Positions 1 to 10,701 of a DNA stretch of 64,000 nt are shown piece after piece. The first letter of the stretch is position 1, and the number at the start of each line of letters is the position of its first letter. The stretch spans positions 5,434,001 through 5,498,000 of the forward strand of contig NC_092568.1 in assembly GCF_037975245.1 (NCBI RefSeq), in the 5' to 3' direction. This DNA is from Apostichopus japonicus (lineage: Eukaryota; Echinodermata; Holothuroidea; Aspidochirotida; Stichopodidae). Made by a program: the position numbers and the translations under genes. A model generated the notes under the pieces. The model was not told the origin of the DNA, ran no database searches, and saw only the letters and a list, made by a program, of their open reading frames with translations.

Positions 1-17
1 GCAGTGTTTAATCTTAC

Positions 18-111
18 CTTTACGATAAGTTCCCTGTTCTTCATATCTGTCTTCCATTCTGGGACATATCTTCTTGGGAAAACTGGATGCAACTTTGAAA
101 ATTGTGGAATA
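18..111 (-). CDS. Second coding exon of an unrecognised minus-strand gene (partial gene)
   Basis: Read on the minus strand, a pyrimidine-rich acceptor ending ttcttctcag precedes base 111, and a consensus donor GTAAGA follows base 18. With one base completing a codon from the upstream exon, the exon is open for 31 codons, from IPQFSKLHPVFPRRY to NRELIVK, and ends in phase 0. The phase agrees exactly with the exon at 1241-1278, giving an N-terminus MSQKMSSGASSPS-IPQFSKLHP. The peptide is basic and proline/aromatic rich, with RRYVPEWK as its most distinctive stretch. I see no signal peptide or membrane segment in the visible 44 residues. I do not recognise the family. The rest of the gene lies beyond the left edge. 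Another frame of the exon is also open, so the phase match is the main argument for this reading. Confidence 0.5.
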
Positions 112-1240
112 CTGAGAAGAAAAATATCAGTACAGAACAATGGAGAAGTTGACTAGGCAATTATAAACAAATAAGGGAAGAGCCAATCATTTTTGGCTCC
201 AGCATTGGCAATCAAGCCTTACATTAAGCAGGCACCTGGCAATTCTCAGATTGTGCGCCCTGGTTTGCCTCTAAACTTAGCGACTTAGCGACGCTGATTT
301 TGGTAAATGACACCTGGTCATTCCCCCCAACGTTACTCCTGACGTTAAGCGACACACTTAAGTCAATGGAGATTTGGTTGCAGCTTATGATTCAAATTTA
401 CGGATTCCTATAAGATAATTTTCAATTGCCAACGGCAGCTCCTATTCTTATGAGGGGAATAACTCATAAACATTAGCTAATAGGCTGGTCGGTGGTAGAT
501 TATGAAATCATTTGCTACGGGTATACAGAAGAGATCGTGACAACAGTTGAGTGATCATTATTTGTTAAAAGTAACATTGTAAAGCCTTATATGAATGCAT
601 TCGTGTTTCAGAAATGGGTCTTGGAAAAATGGCTCCCGGTCACGCCAAAAACCAAAGGACTGCTGGAGCCAAAAGTGGATTCGACTAACACCTGGTCCTT
701 GGCCTAGTCTTAATGTAAGGCTTGTTTGCAGTGACCTCATGGAAATAATTGAACAAGTTTCAAAGACCAAAAAAATATATATTACTTTATGCCATATATA
801 TTTTCACAATAACAAACATAAACATAGGCCTAATGAGATAAAGTTACGACAAAACTAGGATTTTTTAAAAATTTCCATCTCTTTTTTTTCTCACTTTGAC
901 ACTTTCCATAGCAAGTAATTTATCAAAATCCAGAATATTGCTCAAGTTTGAATGTAATTTAGGACATACAATAAGTTCTTAGTCACTCACACACACCAGG
1001 TAAAATAGGATTGCATTTTTTTTTAAACTTTAATTTGTAGTTCATGGGTTCTATGTAGGCCTACTCAAACAGGGGTGAAAATGTAGTCTTCCTGCCATGC
1101 TTAGCATAAATTTAGGCATAAGGTACTGTTCCATAATTTTCTCTTGTCCTTAATGATGTTCACTGATAAGAACATGATCAATGTACGAAAAACCAGAAAA
1201 GGGTAACGTTATGTCTAGGGTAACAGCTTTTGATGCTTAC
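112..1240 (-). other. Intron of the left-edge minus-strand gene
   Basis: This stretch lies between two phase-compatible minus-strand exons and is bounded by GT (1240-1239) and AG (113-112). It holds no convincing open reading frame. The short open frames near 558-858 run on both strands without splice signals or composition suggesting coding. Confidence 0.4.
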
Positions 1241-1278
1241 CTTGGTGAACTTGCTCCTGACGACATCTTTTGTGACAT
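1241..1278 (-). CDS. First coding exon of an unrecognised minus-strand gene
   Basis: On the minus strand the exon opens with ATG at 1278-1276 and encodes MSQKMSSGASSP plus two bases (AG). It then meets a strong donor GTAAGC. A possible acceptor (cattgtacag) sits about 20 bases upstream of the ATG, so a further non-coding 5' exon is likely. The two leftover bases join the one-base phase of the exon at 18-111. The gene is divergent from MRPS12, and the two may share regulatory DNA between about 1300 and 1770. Small size and lack of a recognised family keep confidence moderate. Confidence 0.45.
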
Positions 1279-1960
1279 TTTGCTGATTTCTGTAATTTCT
1301 GTACAATGATATTAAGGTAAAATCTGAAGCCTAAGCTATACTACACTAGGCTAAACTATACAATAATAACGTTTCTTTACTAAATGAAGCGCGTGCACCA
1401 GATAAGTTGATACAGCATTTCCTATATTATCAGGTTGGTGTTATAACTGTGAAAGTTGTGCAATGGGCAAGAATGCGATGTTTTTCAACCTGCCAACAGT
1501 GATATAAGACCTATTTCGTGCTCGAACCAATATTCGCTTGACCGCGGCTAGTCTTTGGTACTAACATCGATATTATTAATTACCAACACTTGCGAGCTTG
1601 TTGTTGTCATGACAGTCACACAGCTGATTAGCTTGACCTATCGCCCCTTATGAATATTTATATCGGGCAAAGGCCGGACCGACAGTGTAGTATAGTTTAT
1701 TATTCCGATGCGATGTGCAATCACATTTTGTACTGAGTTTACTTTACCTGTATTTAGTCATTTTCTTTGAGGTAAGATACATTTAGAACCATGTAGGCCA
1801 TTTTTTTCTCGTGTACCTATGGTCTATTATCAGTAAATATTATAGGTCGATCGTAAGGTTACTGCCAACACATAAAGGCTAATTGTACCTGTTACACGAT
1901 AAACGTGATTGGTAGTTCTACATGAGTCCTACCCAGTATGTACATACGTTAAGTTATATA

Positions 1961-2003
1961 GTATGACCAGGGAGCTGCTACTCTAGCAGCTCCCTGGTAT
2001 GAC
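1961..2003. mobile_element. 29-bp hairpin 'micro' hAT-like element with 7-bp flanking repeats
   Basis: Arms CAGGGAGCTGCTA (1968-1980) and its exact complement (1984-1996) enclose a 3-base loop ctc. The hairpin is flanked on both sides by gtatgac (1961-1967 and 1997-2003). The CAGGG terminus fits the CAGNG ends typical of hAT transposons. A 7-bp flank could be an 8-bp target duplication that lost one base. Confidence 0.55.
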
Positions 2004-2019
2004 ATTGTTCGCGAACAAT
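2004..2019. repeat. 16-bp perfect palindrome
   Basis: attgttcgcgaacaat is a perfect inverted palindrome directly after the micro hairpin element. It could bind a dimeric factor or be chance; nothing else supports a function. Confidence 0.3.
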
Positions 2020-3220
2020 TGTCTTATAAAGAGTATGCATTGACGACAATTGTTTCTCACTGTTATGGATTTAATTCTACATTATATAGGCTATTCTGCC
2101 TTGTTTTGTTATCTAATAACTTAAACTCATACTTTGAAGCGCTCGTTTGTTGTTTATGTCCTCTAGTACTAGGCTAGTAGTAGGATTTTTGCCGACTTTT
2201 AACCCATTCAGATTCAGTACAAGAAAGGATTATAAAGATGCCTATGTAGACTAAAGTACAGAAGGTTGGTAAATTATTATGAGAATTCAAATTATTCTCA
2301 ATGAATGTGCATGTCACATTTATGTCTGCATGTTTCAATTTGGATGGTCCAAATATAATGCAGTTACTGCAAGGGATGTAACAATTGTAATGCCATCAAA
2401 CCGTAATGTCAATATCCATTCACTAGTCTACCCACTTCACAAAAACGTTTGGATGGGATGGTGGAAGGATGGCCAGAGGCCTTTCGATTCGGTTCACTGT
2501 CCTCCATCCAGCATGAGCTCCCATTCATGTTTGTCTGGAATTTCTAAAGGATTTACGTAATTCTACATTTACACTGACATTTTAATGTTTTACTTGTATG
2601 TAATGTACTGTATTTCCTTCAGCATTAACAGAGCTCCCAACTGACCCGCAATTCGCCGGTTAGACCCGCATTCTAACACCATAACCTGCTGACCCACGCA
2701 AGCGTCAGCAAAACCCGCATTGTAATTGTCAAGTATACATAAAAAAATTGGCATCAAATTTTGACTTAGCAACCATCATTTCTTTAGCATTTAGCATAAT
2801 ACAGTATAAAACCTCCTTTAAAGCATCATTTGAACCTCAAATTAGCCTATATTTCTTTTCATTGGGGCGAGCAGCAAACATAATCATAATCTGCTTTTGA
2901 AAACAACACTAAAGCAGTTTGTCAGCAAATATCGCAATAAGTATACAGGTTCTCACTAGGCCTAGTTCTCACAATGCTACACTAGCACTGTGCTGTGGTA
3001 AAAATTGGCAAGCATCTGCTCCAGTTAGATTCATGCAATCGCTTGTCACTAATACGCTTGTTCTGACGTGCAATGTTCAGTCCTAACAATGTTTAATCAC
3101 CCTAGGTAGGGGACTTTTATATTTATTGTTTGCATACATGTACAAGTTAATTCTTTAAGTGCAGTCTGTTTCGTTTACTTATGGAGCTAAGATATATATG
3201 TTTCTTTTGGCAGCTTCAAA

Positions 3221-3302
3221 ATGTGGCAGATCTTTGGACACCATGCTAAGGCTACCTTGCCTCTTGTGTACAGGACATATCAGAGCTATTTCAGCCAGAA
3301 GG
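3221..3302 (+). CDS. MRPS12: MRPS12 candidate first coding exon (presequence)
   Basis: An acceptor (cttttggcag) ends at 3213, ATG is at 3221, and a donor follows 3302. It encodes [17 protein letters not shown] through SYFSQK plus one base, and joins exon 2 in frame. The peptide is basic and free of acidic residues, like a mitochondrial targeting sequence. It may be untranslated if the exon 2 ATG is used. Confidence 0.6.
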
Positions 3303-4919
3303 GTAAATGAGTTTCTTTTCATTTTGTGCATTTCTATATTTCAAGTTCCATGTTTTTAATGATGACATAAAACCAAAAGAAGGTGATATGAAGACGATGA
3401 TTATCTTGCACATCTCATAATTTAGTAGTATCTTTAAAAGTAGATTATAAACATGTATATGATTATCAAAGCGACTCACTGCTTGACCTCCTATGAAATG
3501 AAAAAGCTACTCTGGCTGACATCAATCTTAGAAATAGAAACATTATAGCATCAAAAGTTGAAATCATGCCTCATTATAATTTAAACAATGATAACCTCTA
3601 TCCCTAGAGCTTTTATTTTCACCATTTTGTGTCTGCTGAGCACATTTTCTCCACCTTCCCCATAGACTTGTACATGATATAGACTTGTCTGAGACAATGT
3701 TACATCCATAGTTGTGCTTGGTCAAAGATTGAGCAAAAGCCATCATGTTAACAAAATGAAATAGTCGTCTGAATCATGAAACCAACCAAATCTGTCATCT
3801 TTTCCCCTCTTCTTCCACATTCAGGACTGTCCATGTGGAGTGGTCTTTCTCAAGTAAGTTTTCCAATGTTACCACAGAAATCAATTTCTCAGCAAGTACG
3901 TAGCATAACCATAAACCAGCTGCATAAGAGAGGACCGTTTAGGAAAGAAAGAAAATTCAATCCCAAGAAAACTCATCCAATGGATCACAGACCTCAGATG
4001 AAAGGAGTAAGTCAATTTTTTTTAAATTGAAATTAGTTCTTATTTCCAAAAAAAAGTTGCAAACTCAAGATCATTACCAAAAGACAAAGTTTTGTTGTGT
4101 TTATTTGATATCTTTAATTGGATCCTTCTATGAAAGATAATAGTATTTAACAAACATTATTTATCCAACCAGTACATGAAGCTATCGCATGCAATAGTGA
4201 TCCATGATCATATTAACGAGTCATTGCACCCTCATGCACTCTTGAGCTTTCTTTGACTATATTTGTCTATAAGCTTTTCTTCAAGAGACAGATTTTTTAT
4301 GGTCTACAATTGAAAAGTTGCCTTGTTTTTCTTTGCTGTACAATGCTGTCGAGGCGACTAATGGTTTTATGTAGGTATGTATGCACAGTGTGCAAGATGA
4401 TTGTAAAAGAAGATACTATATATCCAGAAGGAAAGCTTGGATAGTTATACTTAGCGCATGCAGATACCTCATACTAAGTACATTAAGGCTAAGTGTTTTC
4501 ATTTGCGTTTCTTTCAGCCAAAAATGTTATTGTCATGTTATTGAACATGTGCTGCTACACTCCTACAACATGTCAAAGTACCCTTTTGTGCTCATTAAAT
4601 GTTTAATTCCAATTTCCAACCACAATCTGCTGAAATCCATCTGAATCACTGAATTAATGGTCTTTTTATCTTTCAGGTTGTCATCCGGACCCTGATACGG
4701 AAACCAAAGAAACCAAACTCGGCCAATCGTAAATGCGCCAAAGTGAGGTTGAGCAATGGAAAAGAAGTGATAGCTTTTATCCCAGGGGAAGGACACAACT
4801 TACAGGAACACAACATTGTATTGGTAGAAGGGGGTAGAACTCAGGACCTCATCGGGGTCAAACACAAAATAATTAGAGGGAAATATGACTGTAGTCATGT
4901 TGTAAAGAAGAAGAAGTGA
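3221..4919 (+). CDS. MRPS12: Mitochondrial ribosomal protein S12 (uS12m), whole coding span with introns
   Basis: This encodes the mitochondrial small-subunit protein uS12m, which sits near the decoding centre and helps keep translation accurate in the matrix. Coding pieces are 3221-3302, 3825-4006 and 4677-4919, all with GT-AG borders, giving 168 residues from the first ATG. The conserved S12 core is in the last exon: [18 protein letters not shown], then [15 protein letters not shown] and [14 protein letters not shown], ending [12 protein letters not shown]. The N-terminus is basic and lacks acidic residues, as expected of a mitochondrial presequence. Starting instead at the ATG at 3833 in exon 2 would give 138 residues beginning MWSGLSQ, the length I recall for human MRPS12, whose start (MSWSGLL) looks similar. 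The upstream start would then be an extension, or the first exon non-coding. Identity is certain; the start is not. Confidence 0.93.
3825..4006 (+). CDS. MRPS12: MRPS12 middle coding exon
   Basis: The acceptor cacattcag precedes 3825 and the donor gtaagt follows 4006. The exon contributes the end of the presequence and the start of the mature domain ([12 protein letters not shown], then HRPQMKG). The human counterpart has a comparable NQMHRLGP segment followed by RPQLKG. An internal gtaagt at 3853 could be a cryptic donor, but reading straight through keeps the conserved frame. Confidence 0.88.
4677..4919 (+). CDS. MRPS12: MRPS12 last coding exon (S12 core)
   Basis: The acceptor tctttcag precedes 4677. 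The exon runs 80 codons to TGA at 4917-4919 and holds the PNSA and GEGHNLQEH motifs diagnostic of S12 proteins. It continues directly from the MKG end of the previous exon. Confidence 0.95.
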   Translation, partial: VVIRTLIRKPKKPNSANRKCAKVRLSNGKEVIAFIPGEGHNLQEHNIVLVEGGRTQDLIGVKHKIIRGKYDCSHVVKKKK

Positions 4920-6724
4920 GTCTAAATGAAGGATATTGTCATTTAAGGATGAAAAAGTTTTCTGGACTCGACAGCATCATGGAAGTCTTGTTGCGGAGTG
5001 AGCGTGCTAATCATAGTTGCAAAACAGTGGCTGCGTATCCATTCATATAAGACCTTGTGTGTATGAAGTGTTGAAAGTGATCTCCTAAGCTGAGTTTGAA
5101 GCCTCTCCCCACCTTCCCCCCCCCCCCTCCACTTCACCTCTACTTACCACCCACACCTTCAGACTACCCTTGTATTTTTTCATCAGGAATTCTATTGGGA
5201 AAACCTTTTCGTAATATTGCTTAATTATAACCTTCATTTATGAGTACAAAATTCCTATTCTGGGGGAAATATCCCCACCCATTCCCCCCCCCTTCCCCTA
5301 ACCACCATCTCCCTTGGCCACAACTTTCATGGCATAAGATATTTTTCCACATTCAACCAACACATATCCCCACATTTTAGTTTGCTATTTTCCTGTATCA
5401 TCTTTCCTCAACTTCTTATTAAGTTAACAGTTAAAGAATTAAAGCTCCAGACTGAATGTTATAACACAGTTTTATAAGTACATGATGCAGTTATACATGT
5501 TGAAGCTGTAGCACTGACCTTTTGTCTTCCTAGTCATGTATGCCAAAACATGAATGAATTTTATTATTTAAGCTTTAATGTTTGAGATGATACATTTTTT
5601 GAATTTGAAAGAATACATTGTTTTTGAGGTAGAATTCACATGCAGAGTGTGGTAAGCTGTTATTTTTTAATTAATACTGGTAAATCTAAAATAATGCTTG
5701 ATTTCTGATTTTTGATCAGGAATTCTATCGGGAAAACCCAATAGAATTCTTGGGAAAACCCAATAGCTGCTTGATTTCTATTCTATTCAGTGTTTTTTTT
5801 TTTTTTTTTGGTGGGGGGTGGGCAATTTCAGCTTGTAATTAACGACTGTGATACTAATAGCACTGTGTTTTCTTATAAACAAATTGCTTAAAGGGTGTGA
5901 AGACTCGCGCAAATAGAAACGTCTTATGCCGGTAATTTGACCTAGTTTCGAATGAGGTGTAACAGAAGTGTTAAATACCACCATCGATCCCGGAAAATAC
6001 ACACACAGCTGCAGTCAGTACATACAGCTGCGGTCAATACCCACAGCACAGTATACAAACGATACATCGATGGACATCTCAGGTCCAGCTAAAGATAACA
6101 ATTAAGGTATCACGTTTCATTACTGTCTGCATTTTGAAGCGACACAAACAAAACGTCACTTGCGAGCAACAGAAAGTTAACTTTTTCCGATGGCCACACG
6201 CGGTTTGGGGCGAGTCTTCAATGCCTTTAAAGATATTGAAACAACAATTTTGTTTAATACATCCACAATAGATCACAAATATTTAGTTTTAGCCATTATA
6301 TTAAAATTTCAAGAAGTCAGGGATGAACCTTCACATTTTTGGTTGAGCAAAAAATAGTTTATAGTCAAATCTCTCTGGTTTGGTTTCGTATAATTTTGTT
6401 AAATGCCTTTCATGTCAGAACTGTAAATAGGACCGTTTGAAGAGATCAAATGTGATGTAGGTTAAAAATATAATGTATCATATAGGGTTTCACTAAGCAA
6501 AGTAAATGATGAGTCCTCAAGATAATTGAACAAGTTATCTCTCTGATGGAGATGTTTTTACACAACTTTGTGTGCTCTTTGTAGAGGCCACCGTGGCATC
6601 TACAAAAGTAAAATTCTTCTTAGATCCTAAACTTGCTACCGGTTTTCTGCACACCGCCCTACCCCCCACCCTTACGTTATATAGATGCCTATACGTCACT
6701 GTATCCAATTAACCCATCATAATA
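4920..6724. other. MRPS12 3' region and non-coding spacer
   Basis: No gene is supported here. A possible poly(A) signal attaaa lies near 5438. C-tracts occur near 5117 and 5286. The phrase ggaattctatYgggaaaacc occurs at about 5183-5205 and 5715-5738, with a related copy at 5743-5761. CpG is somewhat denser between about 5830 and 6230. Confidence 0.4.
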
Positions 6725-7030
6725 TTGCACACCAGTGATCACGTAGCCAGACATTTGAAAGGGGTGGGGAGCAGAATTTTAAAAGGGGAACTTCTCACAA
6801 AGTCGCATTATTACACTTAACGCAGCGCCATGATAAACAAAGGAAATGTTTGTCCAAAATGCCTACCACGTGGAAATAAACAATAATAAGTGTATTGTAT
6901 TACGTAGCAGAAACTGAAAAGAGGGACTTAATGATACTTCCCTGCTTTTATTTAAATTTATATTTTTCGCGGTACCCAAAGAGGAAGTTGAATCCCCCCC
7001 CCCCCCACTGGCTACGTCCCTGCTGCACAC
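6725..7030. mobile_element. Non-autonomous hAT-like element, 290 bp, with 8-bp target duplication
   Basis: The element runs 6733-7022. Its ends are CAGTGATCACGTAGCCAG on the left and the complement of CAGGGACGTAGCCAG on the right. Flanks are ttgcacac (6725-6732) and ctgcacac (7023-7030), an 8-bp duplication with one mismatch. It has no transposase and a long C-tract near its right end. The CAGNG ends and 8-bp duplications are hAT hallmarks. Confidence 0.65.
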
Positions 7031-7839
7031 CCACATGTTTCAAACGAAACAATTATCCACGTGTACCCCATTCAAATTGGTCTTCACTGGTATTGCCCTT
7101 GAATTTTGTAATTTGATACGGAGGCCTGTTGCTGAAACGAGCTGACAATTATGCTTCAATGGTAGTCTATTGTTTTGATTATTGATGCCAAAATAATGCA
7201 ACCAACTCATAACCAGTTTTCTTTTCTTTCCTTTGTGAGTTTCCTATAAATAACTTACAGTCGAATGGATTACTCAAACCCGGTATTATGCACCTGAGGA
7301 AACTACGTGACGACTTTAAGCCTATAATGCGGCTATACATATGTCGTTTGCACGGTTATAGTCAGCGCCGCTAAAAGAAAATTCCCCCAACAAGGCCAAT
7401 GGCATTGCGTCATCGATGGAGAACGTCTATCCGGAGGCGTCCAATGATATTTGATCTATTATCATCTTAGGTCGACCCACCTTTTATAACGAGCAGCGTG
7501 ATTGGTGTATGCCTCTTGTTATTATTCATACCTTGAAAACCGCGGTCGAGTTCACGTACAGGTTATTGTCCCGACAAGGCCAAGTACGGAGGTTGGCGTG
7601 CTTTGTTAGAGCGCTTTGTTTCCTGCTATGTGTAGCGTATACTCGTACCGTTATATTCATCTTGGTAACTTTGCTTGTGTGGATTCGGTAAAATTTGGAC
7701 GGCTTGATACGAATTGGATGTAGTTATCACAGGCATGACAAATTTTTAGGAGCTCTCGGGTTGGAAAAATACCGTGTTTTGATCGAATTTTTCGAAAGGC
7801 TAAGGCCAGGAGTTGCGTCAATCATTAGTTTACGGTGCT

Positions 7840-7849
7840 ATTACGTAAG
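7840..7849. promoter_or_regulatory. D-box core TTACGTAA (upstream site 1)
   Basis: ATTACGTAAG contains the palindromic core bound by PAR bZIP and NFIL3 factors. It lies about 2.9 kb upstream of the bZIP start codon in the CpG-richer block. One outer base departs from RTTACGTAAY. Confidence 0.4.
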
Positions 7850-8015
7850 GTTTGTATTCAGTTATTTTTAGGACAATTTCAACTAATAGTTGAACGTTTG
7901 AAAGGTTTAAGGTTTGAATTCGGTATTGTTAGGAAGCTAATAAAATTGCAGTTAGTGCTGTAGTTTTAACCCAGATCAATATGAGCTGTAAAAGAAGTAA
8001 TCTGGTGCGAAAGAT

Positions 8016-8025
8016 GTTACGTAAG
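8016..8025. promoter_or_regulatory. D-box core TTACGTAA (upstream site 2)
   Basis: GTTACGTAAG lies 176 bp downstream of site 1, with a near-match TTACGTAG about 35 bp further on. The spacing and position suggest a small regulatory cluster upstream of the bZIP gene. Confidence 0.4.
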
Positions 8026-9518
8026 ATCGCGTAATTTTGACTTGCCTTGGGTTACGTAGTATTACGCCATAGCACAAAGTGCAGCATTTGTACAGAGAGC
8101 AGGCGGGTGTGCGGGTGGAAGCCATTTTCAAATGCATGACGAAAGCCTGAGCTAGCAAGGAACCCGTATGTTTGGTTTGCATATTCATAGACCGGTCGGT
8201 CTGTCAACAGTACTACTAAGGCAGCTACATTGGTTTAAAGTTGTAATAATTTTCGTTGCTGATAATTTAACAAGATGAAATTTTCGCGAAAATCTGAAGA
8301 AATAATTCCATCAAATAAAGGGTGCCTTGAATACAATGGCTAGTTTAGACCTATGATGTATTGGTAGTTCAATTGTTCATATGTTAAGGAACGGCATTAT
8401 AGGCCTTTATTACAATGTTAGGCATGTATTGGATTTTGGCCTGTACTAGTACTAGTTTCTATATTATTCTAAATTTAATTGACCCATTTCCATTTTTTTT
8501 ATTGGTTATTGTTTATTACAGCTTAGTTTTCACCCCCCCTCCCCCGCTCTGGAACCCAGACAGATGTATTTGAAAAATGCCAGATGAGCATTCTGCCAGT
8601 AATAGCTAAATTGACATGGTTTTAAACCAATTTTGAGAATTTGTATTTTGATGGGATATTTTACACTGGCATGATAGACTACTTTTTGATGCAACACAAT
8701 TTTAAATAAGCTGCCAGTTGCCAAACAGACAGTTTTCTTCTCAAAACTGGTGAAAATATCCTTGGTTGCTGTATAGCAGATTGACAGCACTCACGGTAAA
8801 TTAATTCCTCTTACAAGGATTTTTTTTTGTTTCCTCATTTGAGAAACAAACATCTTCACAATGTTGTATGTTATAGAAAGACAAAAGACATTTTCCTATC
8901 ATATGCCATGATAATATCATTCACTATACAAGATACCAAACATTTATTTCATTATATTTCCCCAAACTATAAATTTCATATTTTTTGTCATAAAATATGT
9001 TATCTGTAAATTTTCATCAGTTCGAATATGACATACTGTAGAACAGATCAAAGATCTGGCACATTTACAACTGCTGCCACCACCAGAATATCTTACGTTA
9101 ATTATTCTTAAGTTTGAAATACATTTTATATTGTTGAGTTTGATAATATGTTTGAACCTGCATGTAATATTCATTCCTTTTTTCTTTTTCTTTTTCTTTT
9201 TTTAATCAATCATGCTTGTAATTCAGAAAGTAAAGCCTTTAGAGACACATAAGCAAATGAATAAAACCAGAATTAGGCCTATATATATACTACCCTGGAA
9301 AATTCAGAAGGGAGTCTATACCCTTAAAAAGAAAAGAAAAAATTATAAAGTGTAAATGTCTGATATAAGCTAAACCAGCCACGTTGTTAGGCTGTGGATT
9401 TTGGTAAAGTTAACAGTTGCTTGAAAATAAGAATGATGTGTCATGTTACTGAATTTGTTTTGTTATGAAATGTTTATAAAATCACACAAGAAAGCTGCTG
9501 AGAGTGTTCCTTTTTTAC

Positions 9519-9722
9519 AGTTATGTAAAACTGAAGATCCTTCAGGGGAATGAATGCCTTGCAATAGAAACCTTGAAAAAGTTAGACATCTCATATCCGA
9601 ATCAATTGTTCTACCTTGACATCCCACCCCATGCCATCCTACCTTCAAGTAAAACCCAAACAGATTTGAAAAGAATTCACAAGAATCAAATATTTAAAAG
9701 GCCCTTAGAATCTTTCCCATAG
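9519..9722 (+). CDS. Possible orphan terminal exon
   Basis: A good acceptor (ccttttttacag) is followed by an open frame to TAG at 9720-9722. It reads YVKLKILQGNECLAIETLKK and later LFYLDIPPHAILPSSKTQTD, ending FKRPLESFP. Residue composition looks protein-like and not low-complexity. I find no convincing upstream exon between MRPS12 and this point and do not recognise the sequence, so it may be chance or the remains of a gene. Confidence 0.22.
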   Translation, partial: SYVKLKILQGNECLAIETLKKLDISYPNQLFYLDIPPHAILPSSKTQTDLKRIHKNQIFKRPLESFP

Positions 9723-10549
9723 GTAGACAGACAGAGTGTTAAGCTTCATATATTTCCTCCCTCACTCATTTCCTTTTCTACCCAACCCCCCCCCCACTTC
9801 CATTTTCTTTTCTGCCCCTGCTTTACCTCCCCTCCATTTTGTATTCTTTGCAAGGGGAGGGTGGGGGGAGGTGCAGTCTATTATAGACGACATACAGCAT
9901 TTTGACCTGCAGAAATATTTTGAGTAAATGGATGTGATATTGGATTCTAGCTTAAGCCCCCTCCCTCCCCTCCCCTCCTAGGTTACCACTATCAGGGAGA
10001 AGGACCTGGTCATGGGAAGGATGGGGTTTCAATAGGTACAATAAGTACAATAATTCGACCGAAGTGAACAGAAATGTGCTGTGTGATATGAATCCTTGTT
10101 CCGTGATGACGATGGTGTGTTTTTACCTTGTTCATCTAAAATCCTAATTTATTACATGGAAGATTTGATAAGCTTTCAACCTCTACAGTTTTGAATCTGA
10201 GAATGAACAATAGCGAAAGCAGCGATGGATAGGTAAGATTAGATTTCCTTCCCATGGAGTTTCTACCCTTCCCCCCCCCCTTCCATGATGGGGCAAAGTG
10301 GTTGGATATTAGCATGCCCTGCAGGCTGTATCTAGGCTATAACATGATTTTAACCCTGCTCTTGTCTCATTCTCTCCCATCCATTCCCTCCCACCCACCA
10401 CCAGCCCATACCCCACCCCACCCCCCACTCATCCTCCCTCTTGAAAAATCGATGTGAGTGGATTTTAATGAACCACGAGTACCTCGGGTTGGTGAAAAAT
10501 GTGCAAGAACTGAGAAAATTGTTTCTATAAAATACACGTATACCTCCCA
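9723..10549. other. Upstream flank of the bZIP gene
   Basis: This is non-coding. It has several C-rich tracts (near 9787, 9960 and 10270) and a CCCACC-rich block at about 10378-10440. Open frames here are products of those simple tracts. Confidence 0.4.
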
Positions 10550-10558
10550 TATATAAAG
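10550..10558 (+). promoter_or_regulatory. TATA box upstream of the bZIP gene
   Basis: TATATAAAG lies 157 bp before the start codon, predicting initiation near 10580. A CRE-like tacgtca follows at about 10572. A possible mini-intron (GT at 10610, AG at 10681-10682, 73 bp) would sit in the 5' untranslated region. Confidence 0.45.
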
Positions 10559-10701
10559 CGCCGTTTGTTGCTACGTCAGGCCAATTGACATGTAAAGTTC
10601 AACAACAAAGTAAGATTTGAAAACTTTCTGATTAGCGTCTACCAGTGAACTTTTCACATTTGATTCTGCTTTATCATTTTAGAACAACTCGCGGTCAGTT
10701 C

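Larger units (their letters stand above)
1279..3213. other. Divergent intergenic or 5' region between the left-edge gene and MRPS12
   Basis: There is no convincing protein-coding sequence here. Candidate contents are a possible non-coding first exon of MRPS12 ending at 1771 with donor gtaagat; a 29-bp micro hairpin element at 1968-1996; a 16-bp perfect palindrome (attgttcgcgaacaat, 2004-2019); and a TTACGTAA core at 2553-2560. The 93-codon open frame at 2279-2560 has no recognisable content and is probably chance. Confidence 0.4.
7031..9518. other. Non-coding spacer with a CpG-richer block
   Basis: About 7260-8250 is visibly richer in CpG than its surroundings and carries two TTACGTAA cores. 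It may be a promoter or enhancer region for the bZIP gene or hold an unseen 5' exon, but I see no reliable exon. The 60-codon frame starting at 7509 is unsupported. From 8250 to 9518 the sequence is plain AT-rich DNA. Confidence 0.35.
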
